Positions 1 through 9,589 of a stretch of DNA of 64,000 nucleotides are shown here, piece by piece. The DNA is taken from NCBI GenBank assembly GCA_945883495.1, contig CAMCXS010000002.1, positions 1 to 64,000 of the forward strand. Direction: 5' to 3'. A program made the translations under genes and the position numbers. Within the stretch, counting starts at the first letter, position 1. Each line of letters starts with the position of its first letter. Below the pieces are notes generated by a model, which worked only from the letters and a program-made list of their open reading frames with translations, ran no database searches and was not told the origin of the DNA. The stretch is from Akkermansia muciniphila (GTDB taxonomy: Bacteria; Verrucomicrobiota; Verrucomicrobiia; Verrucomicrobiales; DEV007).

Positions 1-906
1 TGGGATCCGGATTGCCTCACCTCGCTCAATATCCCTTCCGCCATGCTCCCCCGGGTCGTGGATAGCAGCGGCGTCCTGGCCGAAGTCAACATCCCCGGCA
101 CACTTCGAGGCATTCCCATCGCGGGCATCGCCGGAGATCAACAAGCCGCGCTGTTCGGCCAAGCGTGTTTTGAGCCCGGCATGGCCAAGAATACCTACGG
201 CACTGGCTGCTTTTTGCTCCTGCATACCGGCACCGAGGCGGTCGCCTCCCGCAACAATCTCCTGACCACCATCGCTTGGCGCATCGGCGGCCGGACCGAA
301 TATGCGTTGGAAGGTTCCGTGTTCATCGGCGGCGCCGTGGTGCAATGGCTTCGCGATGAAATGCAAGTCATCCGCAACGCAGCCGAATGCGATGCCCTGG
401 CCGCCACCGTTCCCGACGCCCACGGACTTTACCTCGTGCCCGCCTTCGCCGGCTTGGGGGCACCGCATTGGGATCCGCATGCCCGTGGGCTGGCCTATGG
501 CATCACCCGGGGAACGAATCGCGCCCACTTCTGCCGCGCCGCGTTGGATAGCATCGCGCTGCAATGCGATGACCTCATCGACTGCATGATCAAGGACTCC
601 AGCATCCCGCTGAAGGAGCTGCGAGTGGATGGCGGCGCTGCTCGCAGCGACCTCCTCATGCAGATCCAATGTAACCTCCTCGGCATTCCGGTAGTACGGC
701 CCCGCTGCCTGGAAACCACCGCTCTGGGCGCCGCCTACTTGGCCGGCCTCGCCACCAGGGTCTGGTCAAGTCGGGAAGAGATTGCGCAACATTGGAGCGT
801 GGCCAGTCGCTTCACCCCTCGCCCCGAAAACACACCTGCTTGGCGGGATGACTTCCGCGCCGGCTGGCGACGTGCCGTACGAGGGGCTCTGACGCACGCG
901 GGTTGA
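1..906 (+). CDS. glpK: Glycerol kinase, C-terminal part (5' end outside window)
   Basis: This is the C-terminal ~301 residues of a FGGY-family glycerol kinase, which phosphorylates glycerol to glycerol-3-phosphate in the cytoplasm. The frame is open from base 1, so the apparent ATG at 43 is internal. Visible family motifs include the [13 protein letters not shown] segment, the TYGTGCF segment, the GLGAPHWD segment and the ATP-site [12 protein letters not shown] and [13 protein letters not shown] segments near the end. The missing N-terminal ~200 residues should lie upstream. The stop codon is followed within 30 bases by a 42-bp tandem repeat tract, with no terminator seen between them. Confidence 0.93.
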   Translation, partial: WDPDCLTSLNIPSAMLPRVVDSSGVLAEVNIPGTLRGIPIAGIAGDQQAALFGQACFEPGMAKNTYGTGCFLLLHTGTEAVASRNNLLTTIAWRIGGRTEYALEGSVFIGGAVVQWLRDEMQVIRNAAECDALAATVPDAHGLYLVPAFAGLGAPHWDPHARGLAYGITRGTNRAHFCRAALDSIALQCDDLIDCMIKDSSIPLKELRVDGGAARSDLLMQIQCNLLGIPVVRPRCLETTALGAAYLAGLATRVWSSREEIAQHWSVASRFTPRPENTPAWRDDFRAGWRRAVRGALTHAG

Positions 907-935
907 TGCCCCCCCCCTGAACCTTCAACGGTCGG

Positions 936-1319
936 CACGTGCAGCTCCCCGCACATGCCCTTTTGTGACGGACTCGACACGTGCAGCTTCCCGCACATGC
1001 CCTTTTGCGACGGACTCGGCACGTGCAGCTCCCCGCACATGCCCTTTTGTGACGGACTCGGCACGTGCAGCTTCCCGCACATGCCCTTTTGTGACGGACT
1101 CGACACGTGCAGCTTCCCGCACATGCCCTTTTGTGACGGACTCGACACGTGCAGCTTCCCGCACATGCCATTTTGTGACGGACTCGACACGTGCAGCTTC
1201 CCGCACATGCCCTTTTGCGACGGACTCGACACGTGCAGCTTCCCGCACATGCCCTTTTGTGACGGACTCGGCACGTGCAGCTCCCCGCACATGCCCTTTT
1301 GTGACGGAATCGGCACATG
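936..1319. repeat. 42-bp tandem repeat (minisatellite), 9 copies
   Basis: Nine head-to-tail copies of a 42-bp unit, each carrying the palindrome CACGTG; these hexamers start at 936, 978, 1020, 1062, 1104, 1146, 1188, 1230 and 1272, with a degenerate tenth start (CACATG) at 1314. Copies differ at only a few sites. Because 42 is divisible by 3, the tract is open in most frames on both strands and creates long spurious ORFs of 14-residue repeats. It fills the gap between the convergent glpK and copA 3' ends. Confidence 0.97.
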
Positions 1320-1351
1320 CCTTGGAGGCGTGCTGATGCGTGCAGGGCCAG

Positions 1352-1416
1352 CTGGAGTGCTGGAGTGCTGGAGTGGTGTTTTGCCCCCATCAACGATCAA
1401 CCATCAACCATCAACT
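1352..1416. repeat. Two short tandem repeats (8 bp x3 and 7 bp x4)
   Basis: CTGGAGTG occurs three times in tandem at 1352-1375, and ATCAACC-like 7-mers occur four times at 1389-1416. The ATCAACC word recurs near 1462, at the very end of copA. These sit between the 42-bp minisatellite and copA, so the convergent intergenic region holds three layers of simple repeats. Confidence 0.85.
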
Positions 1417-1463
1417 CGCGCGACAAGCGCGAACGAACCACACGACGCGGCATCGGGCCGTGA

Positions 1464-3719
1464 TCAACCCTCAACCTGTTCGCCAAGCGTCACCCAGCGC
1501 AATCTCAGGGCGTTGCTGATCACCGAAACCGAACTCAGGCTCATCGCCGCCGCCGCGATCATTGGGGAAAGCAGAATGCCAAAAAACGGCCACAACGCCC
1601 CGGCCGCGATCGGCACGCCCGCCGTGTTGTAGAGGAAGGCGAAGAAGAGGTTTTGCCGAATGTTACGCATCGTCGCCCGGCTGAGCCGGATCGCGCGAAG
1701 GATTCCCCGGAGGTCGCCTTTGACCAGGGTGATCCCCGCACTTTCGATCGCCACATCGGTCCCGGTGCCCATCGCGATGCCCACGTCGGCCTTTGCCAAA
1801 GCCGGGGCGTCGTTGATCCCGTCTCCCGCCATGGCCACGACCCGCCCTTCACGTTGGAGCCGTTCGATGTGGCTGAGCTTGTCGGCTGGAAAGACGCCGG
1901 CGTGAAATTCGTCGATCCCAAGCTCTCCCGCCACCGCCCGAGCGGTCGATTCCTGATCCCCCGTGAGCATCACCACCCGGATCCCGGCCTTGCGCAGGTC
2001 CTGGATGGCGCCGGCGGAGGTTTCTTTGATGGGATCCGCGACGGAAAGGGTGCCCGCGAGCTGGCCATCGATCGTCACCGCGAGCCCAGATTCCGCGGAT
2101 TTGCCGACCGCCACCGCCTTTCCCTCCACTTCACCTTGCACGCCGTGGCCGGTGATCGACGCAAACGTCGCTGGTTTGCTCAACGAAAGGCCACGAGCCC
2201 GCGCTCCCCGGACGATCGCCGAGGCCAAGGGATGCTCACTCCCCTGCTCCAAGCTGGCGGCGAGGCGCAGCACTTCGGTTTCAGAGAAGCCCGGCTCGGG
2301 GTGAATGCCAATCAGCTCCGGTTTGCCTTCCGTGAGCGTCCCCGTCTTGTCGACCACCAGGGTATCGACCTTTTCTAATCGCTCCAACGTCTCCGCGTTG
2401 CGAATCAGCACGCCCGCCAAAGCGCCACGACCCGTGCCAACCATGATCGACACCGGCGTCGCCAAACCGAGCGCGCAGGGACAAGCGATGATGAGCACCG
2501 CCACCGCATTCACGATCGCATGGACAAGTCGCGGCTCCGGTCCCCAGAGCGACCACGCCACGAAGGCGATGACCGCCACCGCCACCACTGCCGGAACGAA
2601 ATACCCGGCCACCACGTCCGCGAGTTTTTGGATCGGCGCCCGGGAACGTTGCGCCTCCGCGACCATGCCCACGATCCGCGCCAAAAGGGTGTCCGTCCCC
2701 ACCTTTTGCGCCCGCATCAGGAAACTGCCCGAGCCGTTCACGGTGCCGCCGATCACCGCATCTCCCGGAGCTTTCGAAACCGGCATCGGCTCTCCGGTGA
2801 CCATCGATTCATCCACGTGGCTTGCCCCCTCCTCGACCCGACCATCGACCGGAGTTTTCTCGCCGGGACGGACCCGGAGCGTGTCCCCGGGCTGAACTTG
2901 GTCGAGCGGCACATCCTCTTCGGTGCCATCCGGCCGGACGATCCGCGCGGTGTGCGGCGCCAAGCCGAGCAGCTGGCGAATCGCCGCGCCGGTCGCCGTG
3001 CGGGCGCGCAATTCGAGCACTTGGCCGAGGAGCACCAAGGCGACGATCACCGCCGCGGCCTCGAAGTACACCGGCACTACGCCATGCTGCCGCATCGTTT
3101 CCGGAAACAGCCCCGGGGCGAGGAGAGCAACCGTGCTGTAACTCCAGGCCACGAAGACCCCGAGGGCGATCAGGGTAAACATATTATAATGGCGGGTCTT
3201 CAGCGATTGCCAGCCGCGCTCAAAAAAGGGCCAGCCGCCCCACCAAACCACCGGCGCGGAAAGGACGAAACCCAGCCAGCGAACCCAACTGACATGCTCC
3301 AGCGTCATCGCCAGCACCATGACCGGAAGAGCCGCGGCGGCGCAGAACCAGAACCGGCGAGACATGTCGTCCAGCTCGCTGGTGTCGGCCTCCACGCTCA
3401 CGCCCATCGGTTCGAGCGCCATGCCGCACTTCGGGCAAATCCCCGGGCCGTCCTGGACAATCTCCGGGTGCATCGGGCAAGTGAACGGACCTGACGCGGC
3501 CGGGACGAGGCCGGGAGCCGGTGGATCGAGATACCGTTTCGGGTTGGCCCGGAACTTCTCGCGGCACCCTTTGCAGCAGAAGTAGTAATCTTTCCCCCGG
3601 TAGCGATGCCGCAACGAATCCGCGGACACCGTCATGTTGCAAACCGGATCGAGGTGCGAACCCGAACCGTGGCCGGAACAGCAGGAATGGGGCTTTTCCA
3701 CCAAGGAACTAAGGCCCAT
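1464..3719 (-). CDS. copA: Copper-translocating P1B-type ATPase with YHS and heavy-metal-binding domains
   Basis: A 751-residue inner-membrane ATPase that exports Cu(I). The N-terminus has a Cys/His-rich lead, a YHS domain ([14 protein letters not shown], residues ~24-65) and a heavy-metal-binding [14 protein letters not shown] domain (~78-107) instead of the usual HMA domain. The CPC ion motif ([11 protein letters not shown]), the phosphorylation site [11 protein letters not shown], the TGDQ segment and the hinge [10 protein letters not shown] are all present, with about eight membrane helices. The start is preceded by GAGG 4 bases upstream. It lies 12 bases downstream of the GntP permease on the same strand and may be co-transcribed with it. 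Silver or other soft metals are possible substrates. Confidence 0.93.
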   Translation of the reverse strand: MGLSSLVEKPHSCCSGHGSGSHLDPVCNMTVSADSLRHRYRGKDYYFCCKGCREKFRANPKRYLDPPAPGLVPAASGPFTCPMHPEIVQDGPGICPKCGMALEPMGVSVEADTSELDDMSRRFWFCAAAALPVMVLAMTLEHVSWVRWLGFVLSAPVVWWGGWPFFERGWQSLKTRHYNMFTLIALGVFVAWSYSTVALLAPGLFPETMRQHGVVPVYFEAAAVIVALVLLGQVLELRARTATGAAIRQLLGLAPHTARIVRPDGTEEDVPLDQVQPGDTLRVRPGEKTPVDGRVEEGASHVDESMVTGEPMPVSKAPGDAVIGGTVNGSGSFLMRAQKVGTDTLLARIVGMVAEAQRSRAPIQKLADVVAGYFVPAVVAVAVIAFVAWSLWGPEPRLVHAIVNAVAVLIIACPCALGLATPVSIMVGTGRGALAGVLIRNAETLERLEKVDTLVVDKTGTLTEGKPELIGIHPEPGFSETEVLRLAASLEQGSEHPLASAIVRGARARGLSLSKPATFASITGHGVQGEVEGKAVAVGKSAESGLAVTIDGQLAGTLSVADPIKETSAGAIQDLRKAGIRVVMLTGDQESTARAVAGELGIDEFHAGVFPADKLSHIERLQREGRVVAMAGDGINDAPALAKADVGIAMGTGTDVAIESAGITLVKGDLRGILRAIRLSRATMRNIRQNLFFAFLYNTAGVPIAAGALWPFFGILLSPMIAAAAMSLSSVSVISNALRLRWVTLGEQVEG

Positions 3720-3731
3720 CGGCCTCGAACC

Positions 3732-5195
3732 TCAAATCATTGGCACCAGCTTACTGAAGATCAGAGTGACAATGAGGCCGATCACCGAGTCCGCCCCGGT
3801 CTGCAAGGTCCAAGTGCGCAGCGTCTCCTGCTCGTTCATTCCGCTCAAACGCGAAACCACCCAGAACCCGCTGTCGTTCATCCAGGAGCAGAACATTGCC
3901 CCAAAGCCGATCGCGCAGAACAGATACACCGGGTGACAGCCAAGGGACGCCGTCGCCAACATCGGGGCCATGATGGAAGAAGCGGTCAGCATCGCGACCG
4001 TGGCCGATCCTTGCGCCAGCCGGATGATCACCGCGACCAGCCAGCCGAGAAAGATCAGGTTGAGGTCATAACCTTGCGCCAGCGCCTTCACGGAATCGCC
4101 CACTCCGGCGCTGCGCAACGCGAGACCGAAAGCGCCGCCCGCGCTCGTGATGAGAATGATCATCCCTGCCGTTTCCAACGGGGGCCCGACCAACTCTTCG
4201 AGCTTCTTCAGCCCGTAACCGCGTTGCCGTGCGAGAACCACCATCGCGATCGCCGCGCCGATGAGCAGAGCGATGTTTTTGTGGCCCACGAAATCCACCC
4301 AATGCCGGACGGCCGTGAAACCCTCTTTGCCTCCAAACAGCGACACCAGCCAAGCGGTCCCGGCCATCCCCTTATCCGCCAGCTCAAACACGGTGGTCAT
4401 GCTGATGAGAATGATCGGCAACACCACCGGCGTGATGCTCCAGAAAAAGGAGGGAAGCTCGCTCTCCGGCTTGCTGCTGATTCCCTTCAGGTTTTCCAAC
4501 GAGACGGCGCCGGAGCCGCGGACCGGAACCACGGTGCGCCGGTTGAGGACCTGGCTCACCAAAAAGCCCAAGGCGGAAACAGTACCGCCGATCACCATGC
4601 CCCAGACCAGCGATTCCCCTACGCTAATCTTGAGATCTTCCACAACTGCCACCGGTCCCGGGTGTGGCACAGTCATGCTGTGAGTGATGGTCCCGGCGCA
4701 GCAGACTGCCAAAATGTAGAGCACGTAGTCTTTGCCGGTGCGCAGCGCCAACGTCATCGCCAGCGGCGCCATCAGCATGAACATGGTATCAAAGAAGATC
4801 GGCGCACTGAGAACATACGTGCTCCAGAGCAGGGCCCAGCCGGCATGCTTCTCCCCGAAGAAGGCCAAGAACCGCCGCACCACCTTGTCCGCGCCCCCGC
4901 TCTCCATGAGACACATGCCGATCACCGCCGCCAGCGCGATGCTGATGGCGATGTCGCGTGCGGTGTCGCCCAATCCCTTGCCCACCATCTCGACGACGCC
5001 CGTCAGGTGGGGGACGGTCTTTACCTTGCCGTCTTTCTGGACGATGTCCCAAGTCTCTTTTCCGGTAAGCAAGCCGGCCAGCAATGCCGCCAGCACCAGA
5101 GCCAAAAACGCGTGGAGCCGCAGCTTGCTGATACCGAAGACGATGAAGGCCACGCTGATGGCGAGGACGACGAAGGGCCAGTAGGTGGAAGACAT
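3732..5195 (-). CDS. GntP-family gluconate:H+ symporter-like permease
   Basis: A 487-residue, very hydrophobic protein with about 12-14 predicted membrane spans, matching the GntP/gluconate permease family in length and in motifs such as GDTARDIAISIALAAVIG near residue 85 and HSMTVPHPGPVAV in the middle. It probably imports gluconate or a related sugar acid with protons. The frame extends upstream to 5276, but the ATG at 5195 begins the first membrane helix and fits the family length. No sugar-acid catabolic gene is adjacent, so the substrate is unproven. The next gene downstream, copA, starts 12 bases after its stop. Confidence 0.85.
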   Translation of the reverse strand: MSSTYWPFVVLAISVAFIVFGISKLRLHAFLALVLAALLAGLLTGKETWDIVQKDGKVKTVPHLTGVVEMVGKGLGDTARDIAISIALAAVIGMCLMESGGADKVVRRFLAFFGEKHAGWALLWSTYVLSAPIFFDTMFMLMAPLAMTLALRTGKDYVLYILAVCCAGTITHSMTVPHPGPVAVVEDLKISVGESLVWGMVIGGTVSALGFLVSQVLNRRTVVPVRGSGAVSLENLKGISSKPESELPSFFWSITPVVLPIILISMTTVFELADKGMAGTAWLVSLFGGKEGFTAVRHWVDFVGHKNIALLIGAAIAMVVLARQRGYGLKKLEELVGPPLETAGMIILITSAGGAFGLALRSAGVGDSVKALAQGYDLNLIFLGWLVAVIIRLAQGSATVAMLTASSIMAPMLATASLGCHPVYLFCAIGFGAMFCSWMNDSGFWVVSRLSGMNEQETLRTWTLQTGADSVIGLIVTLIFSKLVPMI

Positions 5196-5299
5196 TACGG
5201 CGCGGATGCTGCCTTTTCCGAGGCGGAGAGTCGAGTGGAATTTGCAGCTCGCGCGCCCGAGCGGCCTCCTGCCCATGTTTCAAAAAAGTTTCCGAGTTT

Positions 5300-5342
5300 G
5301 GCCTGCCCCCTGCGTCCAACCTTGCAGGGGATCAGGCAGGCC
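5300..5342. promoter_or_regulatory. Strong hairpin between divergent genes
   Basis: GGCCTGCC (5300-5307) pairs with GGCAGGCC (5335-5342), and the adjoining CCCTGC pairs with GCAGGG inside it, leaving a 4-base bulge and a ~10-base loop. On the minus strand it lies in the presumed 5' leader of the GntP gene, where it is followed about 13 bases later by a run of six Ts. It could be an attenuator or leader structure; there is no direct evidence of function. Confidence 0.5.
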
Positions 5343-5425
5343 CGTGCCACAAGGAGGACTCACGATCCGCCCCTGCGGCCGGTGCGCGCCCAAGCCCTCT
5401 TTCTGGAATTCCACTTCTGACTGCC

Positions 5426-6520
5426 GTGGACCGAGTTCCTCCCATTTTCCTTGCCGCGGATTGGCTGGGCCTAAAGGGCGCGAGCTTGATTTCCTTTGAG
5501 CGCGAAGAGTGGGCCCGGATTTCACGGGAAGACCGCGAGGTCATTCTCCAGGAAGCAGCTGTCAAATTAGGTCGCACCGCCATGCCGCTGAAGGAAGACA
5601 AGATCAACTACACTCTCTGCAAATACGCCAGCCGGGGCCAGGCGCGGGTCCCGGTTGTGTTGCAAGGGAGTCAAGGTTCCGGGAAAACCACCGGAGCCCG
5701 CGCCTTCGCCCGCCAACAGGGATTTTCGGAATCCGAAATCATCGAAATCGCCGGGCACCGCGGAGTCGAAGCCTGCGATCTGCTCGGCCACCTCATCCTT
5801 TCCAACGGTCAAACGCTCTGGAAAGACGGCGCCATCACCCAGGCATTCCGCGCGGTCGGTTGCTGCGAACCCAGCGAACTGCCCGGGCTCGTCAATCGTT
5901 CCCACCGCAGCGGAGCGGCGGTTTTCCTCCTCATTGACGAAATCTACCGCATCCCGGTCCGGGAACGGGAGATCTTCCTCAATGCCCTCCAACCGGACGT
6001 GATCCATGGCATCCGCTGCTACAAGCTGCGCACCGGCCGGGCCGTGCCTTGGAAGGACGGAGCATTCCGCGAGGAGATGGTCTACACGCCTTGCCACCTC
6101 CTCTCCATCGTGGCGACGAGCAACGTCGGTATGGAGTTCGATGTCGAGGAAGGCTGCGCCGCTTCCAAGGAGCGATTTATCGTCGCCTATGTCGAAACGG
6201 ACGAGGAACTCTTCAAAAAGGTGGTCAAGAATGCCCTCAAGGATCGCGGGTTCGATCCCAAACTCAGCGCCAAGTTCCTCAAGCTCTACCGCACGTTGAG
6301 CAACGCGAAGAGCGACCACACCTTGAACGGCGCGCTCACCTTGCGCACCGTCGTCCGCGCCATCGAAAACGCACTGTATCCCGACGATCTCGGGCACACG
6401 CTCTACGAAATCGGCCAGATCTGGGTCGAGGCCACCGAGACCGGCGCGCCGCTGGGCGAGCAGCTTGAGGTGCTCGAAACCGCTATCAAGACCGCCGGGT
6501 TCCCCTTCGAAAAATGCTGA
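5426..6520 (+). CDS. MoxR-like AAA+ ATPase
   Basis: A 364-residue AAA+ ATPase of the MoxR/CbbQ/NorQ type. Walker A is GSQGSGKTT (residue ~81) and Walker B is VFLLIDEIYR (~165), with a sensor-like IVATSN segment (~230). Such ATPases usually act with a VWA-domain partner to remodel or metallate target proteins. Here the partner gene starts 7 bases before this gene's stop, so the two are translationally coupled. The listed start is a GTG without a clear ribosome site; an ATG at 5581 would drop the first 52 residues. The specific target is unknown. Confidence 0.82.
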   Translation: MDRVPPIFLAADWLGLKGASLISFEREEWARISREDREVILQEAAVKLGRTAMPLKEDKINYTLCKYASRGQARVPVVLQGSQGSGKTTGARAFARQQGFSESEIIEIAGHRGVEACDLLGHLILSNGQTLWKDGAITQAFRAVGCCEPSELPGLVNRSHRSGAAVFLLIDEIYRIPVREREIFLNALQPDVIHGIRCYKLRTGRAVPWKDGAFREEMVYTPCHLLSIVATSNVGMEFDVEEGCAASKERFIVAYVETDEELFKKVVKNALKDRGFDPKLSAKFLKLYRTLSNAKSDHTLNGALTLRTVVRAIENALYPDDLGHTLYEIGQIWVEATETGAPLGEQLEVLETAIKTAGFPFEKC

Positions 6521-8028
6521 CGGAACGCCAGAAGTGGTTGGTCCTGCGGCGCCACACCGTGCTCCGCTCCGCGACGTTGGTGGACGCCCAGCCCTACCGC
6601 CTGCAATGGGTGGAGCGAGGTACGCAACCCTCCACCGGTGGCTGGCGCTTCAACCGGGACGATGGCCGCAACGAAATCCTCCTCAACGAGTGCCTCGACG
6701 AACTGGCCGAACACCACGTCCGCTGCGCCGGACTCGCCGTGGAAACCTATCTCCACGAAGTCGCCCACTCGATCTGGTCGGAGGCGGATTTCCGCAAGCT
6801 CGGCAAAGTTCTCCAGGAGCAGAGCGTCCCGTTCCTCATCCACAATCTGTTCGAAGATGCCCGCATCGAAGCCCGTTGGCGGCGCGAGTTCGGACACCGT
6901 TTCGGTTGGCTGCGCTGGAATGGTCCGCCCTGGGACACCGAGTTCCTGGCCACGCTGCCACCCGAGGCGGTTTTCCTCGGCCTGATTACGATCGAGAATC
7001 AACGGGAATCACTCCACCGGCTCCTGGAAGTTTCCGAAGCTTCCGGCTCCGAATGCCACGCCCGCACCCTTCGTATCCTCCACTTCTTTAAGTTGGCTAC
7101 CCGGAAGGAAAGTCCCTACGTGGAAAGCACCATGGCCATCGTCCCGCTCTGCCGCCTCTGGCTGGACGAATTCCCCCGGCCGCCGGAAAATGGCTGGCGT
7201 CCCCGATCCGGCAGCATCCACGGCGACGACTACCGCGCCGCGATTGAGATCACCGATCACAACGGAGAGCCGCAGCCGTGGCAAGAGCCCAAGCAGCTTC
7301 CAGACTCTCTGCGCCATTGGGACGAGAAGGCCAAGGCCGCCCTCTGGCGACCCGACTGCAATCGGGACGAGTTCAATCCCCGCATCGGCGCCCGCTTCGA
7401 AGGATTGGTCGCCAAGGCGCTTCCCGGTGGGATCGCCAAATGCAAAACCTTAACCGCCGCGAAGCGCCTCTCCCTCCGCGATCACGTGCGCGGCTCCGAA
7501 CGCTTCTACCGGGTCAAACGCTCCCTCCCGGAAGGCATGCCCCGCGTTGCCCTGGTCGTCGATTGCTCCGGATCGATGTGGCACGAGCCGCACCTCGCCG
7601 GCTTGACCCTGCTGCAAATCATCAACCACCTCCACCGCTCCAAGAAAATCCTCGGCTCAGTCTATCTGACCTACGGCACCGGATCCACCCGGCTTCCCCT
7701 TCCGTTCGACGACGACCTGCTCTACTCCCTCGATTGCGATGGCCCGTGCGAGGGCATCGAAGCCTGCTTCGAGGCAAATCGGGCCGAGCTCCGGCAAGCG
7801 GACCTCATCAACGTCTACACGGACGGCAACATCCTGGACACGCCCTTCGACCGCAAAAAATGGAGAAGCCAAGGGATTGAGACTTACGGCCTCTACGTCG
7901 GCCAAGCCGCCAAGGTGGACGTGCTCAAGGATTGGTTCGACTACGCCCTGGTCAGGCCGAGCATTGAGCAGCTCATCATCGCCTGGACACGCCTCCTGCA
8001 ACGCCACCGCTCGGTTGCCGGGGCTTGA
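6514..8028 (+). CDS. VWA-domain protein with HExxH metallopeptidase-like N-terminus
   Basis: A 504-residue cytosolic protein partnering the upstream MoxR ATPase. The N-terminal half carries HEVAH (H81-E82-H85) and then NLFEDARIE (E114), a layout typical of zincin-like peptidase domains found in CobT/VWA-type proteins. The C-terminal half is a von Willebrand A domain with a complete MIDAS DCSGS motif (D350) and a later TDG (~436). No signal peptide is seen. The pairing suggests an ATPase/VWA chaperone module in which the VWA subunit may itself cleave or bind a target. The substrate is not evident; the following gene, a membrane protein, is a possible client. Confidence 0.78.
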   Translation: MLTERQKWLVLRRHTVLRSATLVDAQPYRLQWVERGTQPSTGGWRFNRDDGRNEILLNECLDELAEHHVRCAGLAVETYLHEVAHSIWSEADFRKLGKVLQEQSVPFLIHNLFEDARIEARWRREFGHRFGWLRWNGPPWDTEFLATLPPEAVFLGLITIENQRESLHRLLEVSEASGSECHARTLRILHFFKLATRKESPYVESTMAIVPLCRLWLDEFPRPPENGWRPRSGSIHGDDYRAAIEITDHNGEPQPWQEPKQLPDSLRHWDEKAKAALWRPDCNRDEFNPRIGARFEGLVAKALPGGIAKCKTLTAAKRLSLRDHVRGSERFYRVKRSLPEGMPRVALVVDCSGSMWHEPHLAGLTLLQIINHLHRSKKILGSVYLTYGTGSTRLPLPFDDDLLYSLDCDGPCEGIEACFEANRAELRQADLINVYTDGNILDTPFDRKKWRSQGIETYGLYVGQAAKVDVLKDWFDYALVRPSIEQLIIAWTRLLQRHRSVAGA

Positions 8029-8130
8029 ACGGGCCTTCCGCCCGGATTCAGCTTGATTCTTGCCAGCCGATCCGCAAACTTCAAAGCCTAGCCTTGCCGC
8101 ATCGCGGTCGCCTGCTCACCCCTGAAGATT

Positions 8131-8796
8131 ATGACTTTCATCCAACGCGTTCCCCTCTTCCTGTTCGTCTTTATCATTTTCAACCTGGTGATGGCCGCCG
8201 CGCCGGACATGGTGGTGCCGCACATCATCCAGAATTCCGAACCCGCTGCCGCTGCCATTGCCGAAGCCGAAGCCGACGCCGAAGCCGCAACGACCGAAGT
8301 TCCGGCTCCAGCTACGGTCCCGGCCGAACCGGCGGCCACCCTGGCAGCAGATGCCCCAGCCGAGGCGACTCCTCCACCGGCGACAGCCCCCACCCCGGCT
8401 CCAGCTCCAGCTCCCGAAGAGGCCAAAACCGTCGATGAGAAAACCTCCATCAAACCTGTGGGAGATGCTGAGCGTGTCAGCCTCAGCGTAAAACCGCTCT
8501 TCAAGGTGCAACTTCCCAGTGGATTGTTCTGGTATCCCACCATGAACGACGTGCTCCTCCTCTTCGCGGTGATCGTTCTTTACGTCGAACTCATCAAGTC
8601 CGCCCGCGCTCCGGCCGGGTCCCTGATGGAGCATCTTTTGTCCATGTTTGTCTTCTGCGCTTTCCTCGTGGAATTCCTGGTTCACAAGAGCGCTGGCACT
8701 TCCGCGTTCCTCATCGTCACCATGCTGGCTCTGATTGATGTGGTCGCCGGCTTCATGCTCGCATCCGCCCGGGCCAGCTTCCCCGTGAAACATTGA
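8131..8796 (+). CDS. Ala/Pro-rich membrane protein of unknown function
   Basis: A 221-residue protein. It has an N-terminal hydrophobic segment (residues ~6-24, signal or anchor), a low-complexity linker rich in Ala, Pro and Glu (~38-105), and three predicted membrane helices in the last 90 residues (~140-155, ~170-187, ~192-212). The linker probably spans the periplasm. It follows the MoxR/VWA pair by 102 bases on the same strand and precedes a DUF1080 gene by 11 bases. I do not recognise the family. Confidence 0.72.
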   Translation: MTFIQRVPLFLFVFIIFNLVMAAAPDMVVPHIIQNSEPAAAAIAEAEADAEAATTEVPAPATVPAEPAATLAADAPAEATPPPATAPTPAPAPAPEEAKTVDEKTSIKPVGDAERVSLSVKPLFKVQLPSGLFWYPTMNDVLLLFAVIVLYVELIKSARAPAGSLMEHLLSMFVFCAFLVEFLVHKSAGTSAFLIVTMLALIDVVAGFMLASARASFPVKH

Positions 8797-8807
8797 GGTC
8801 CGGAACC

Positions 8808-9512
8808 ATGACCAAATCCGCTTTCATCCTCGTCACCGCCGCGCTGCTCAGCTCTCTCGCCGCGGAACCGCAAATCTTCGACACCACCCAAGTCACCGGC
8901 TGGAAGGGACATCCCACCGATTGGAGCATCGCGAGCGCCGTCGTCGCCAGCACCACGGAAAAGGTCTGGACCTCGGTCACGCCCGGCACCGGCCTTCTCC
9001 TCAACGGCTCCGCTGGCAAAGCAAAGGATCTGGTCAGTGAATTCGAACACGGCGATGTCGAAGCCGAGATCGAATTCATCTTCCCCAAGGGTTCGAACTC
9101 CGGCGTCTACTTCCAAAATCGTTATGAGGTGCAAATCCTCGATAGCTTCGGCAAGCCGGACGAAAAGATCGGCCCGGGCGACCTCGGCGGCATCTATGAA
9201 CGCTGGGATGAAGCCCGCACCCCCAAAGGATTCGAAGGCACCAAACCGTCCACCAATGCCGCCAAACCCCCGGGTGAATGGCAGAGGCTCCACGTCATCT
9301 TCCGCGCCCCAAAATTTGCTGGCGATGGCTCCAAAACCGCCAACGCGAAGTTTGAACTCGTCGAACTCAACGGCGTCGTGATCCATCGCAACGTCGAAGT
9401 CACCGGACCGACCCGCGGCGGCTTGCCCACGGAAGTCGCCAAAGGCCCGATCCGTCTCCAAGGTGATCACGGGCCAATTGCTTTCCGCAAGCTGGTCTTC
9501 AAACCGCTCTGA
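8808..9512 (+). CDS. Secreted DUF1080 (3-keto-disaccharide hydrolase-like) protein
   Basis: A 234-residue protein with a signal peptide (first ~19 residues) and a single DUF1080 beta-sandwich, a family expanded in Verrucomicrobia and Planctomycetes and linked to hydrolysis of 3-keto-glycosides. Typical segments seen are EIEFIFPKGSNSGVYFQNRYEVQILDS-like (~85-110), GGIYERW (~130), GEWQRLHVIFRAP (~158) and a closing GPIRLQGDHGPIAFRKL. The ATG at 8808 follows GAGGTCCGGA, a reasonable ribosome site. No 3-keto-glycoside-forming oxidoreductase is adjacent, so the substrate is unknown. Confidence 0.85.
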   Translation: MTKSAFILVTAALLSSLAAEPQIFDTTQVTGWKGHPTDWSIASAVVASTTEKVWTSVTPGTGLLLNGSAGKAKDLVSEFEHGDVEAEIEFIFPKGSNSGVYFQNRYEVQILDSFGKPDEKIGPGDLGGIYERWDEARTPKGFEGTKPSTNAAKPPGEWQRLHVIFRAPKFAGDGSKTANAKFELVELNGVVIHRNVEVTGPTRGGLPTEVAKGPIRLQGDHGPIAFRKLVFKPL

Positions 9513-9520
9513 ACCAGCAC

Positions 9521-9556
9521 AAAAAAACCGCCACGAAGGAATCTTCCTCCGGGCGG
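9521..9556 (-). terminator. Rho-independent terminator of the 9590-10570 gene
   Basis: On the minus strand CCGCC (9552-9556 side) pairs with GGCGG, an inner stem CGGAGGAA/TTCCTTCG extends it, and seven Ts follow directly (A-tract 9521-9527 on the plus strand). It lies 33 bases past the stop of the coiled-coil gene. Confidence 0.85.
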
Positions 9557-9589
9557 CAGGTGCCTTGGCGAACAAGTTCTATCAAAAGC

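Noticed and set aside
936-1319. CRISPR array
   Set aside because: Units are contiguous with no variable spacers and no cas genes are near; it is a minisatellite. The same applies to the other three tracts.
735-1632. Long overlapping ORFs on both strands with 14-residue repeats
   Set aside because: They are by-products of the 42-bp tandem repeat (42 is divisible by 3 and lacks stops). Several frames on both strands are equally open and none has a supported start or ribosome site.
3606-5420. 604-codon plus-strand ORF opposite the GntP gene
   Set aside because: It is the antisense shadow of the GntP permease and the start of copA, rich in His/Arg/Gln with no domain; the minus-strand genes have clear homology.
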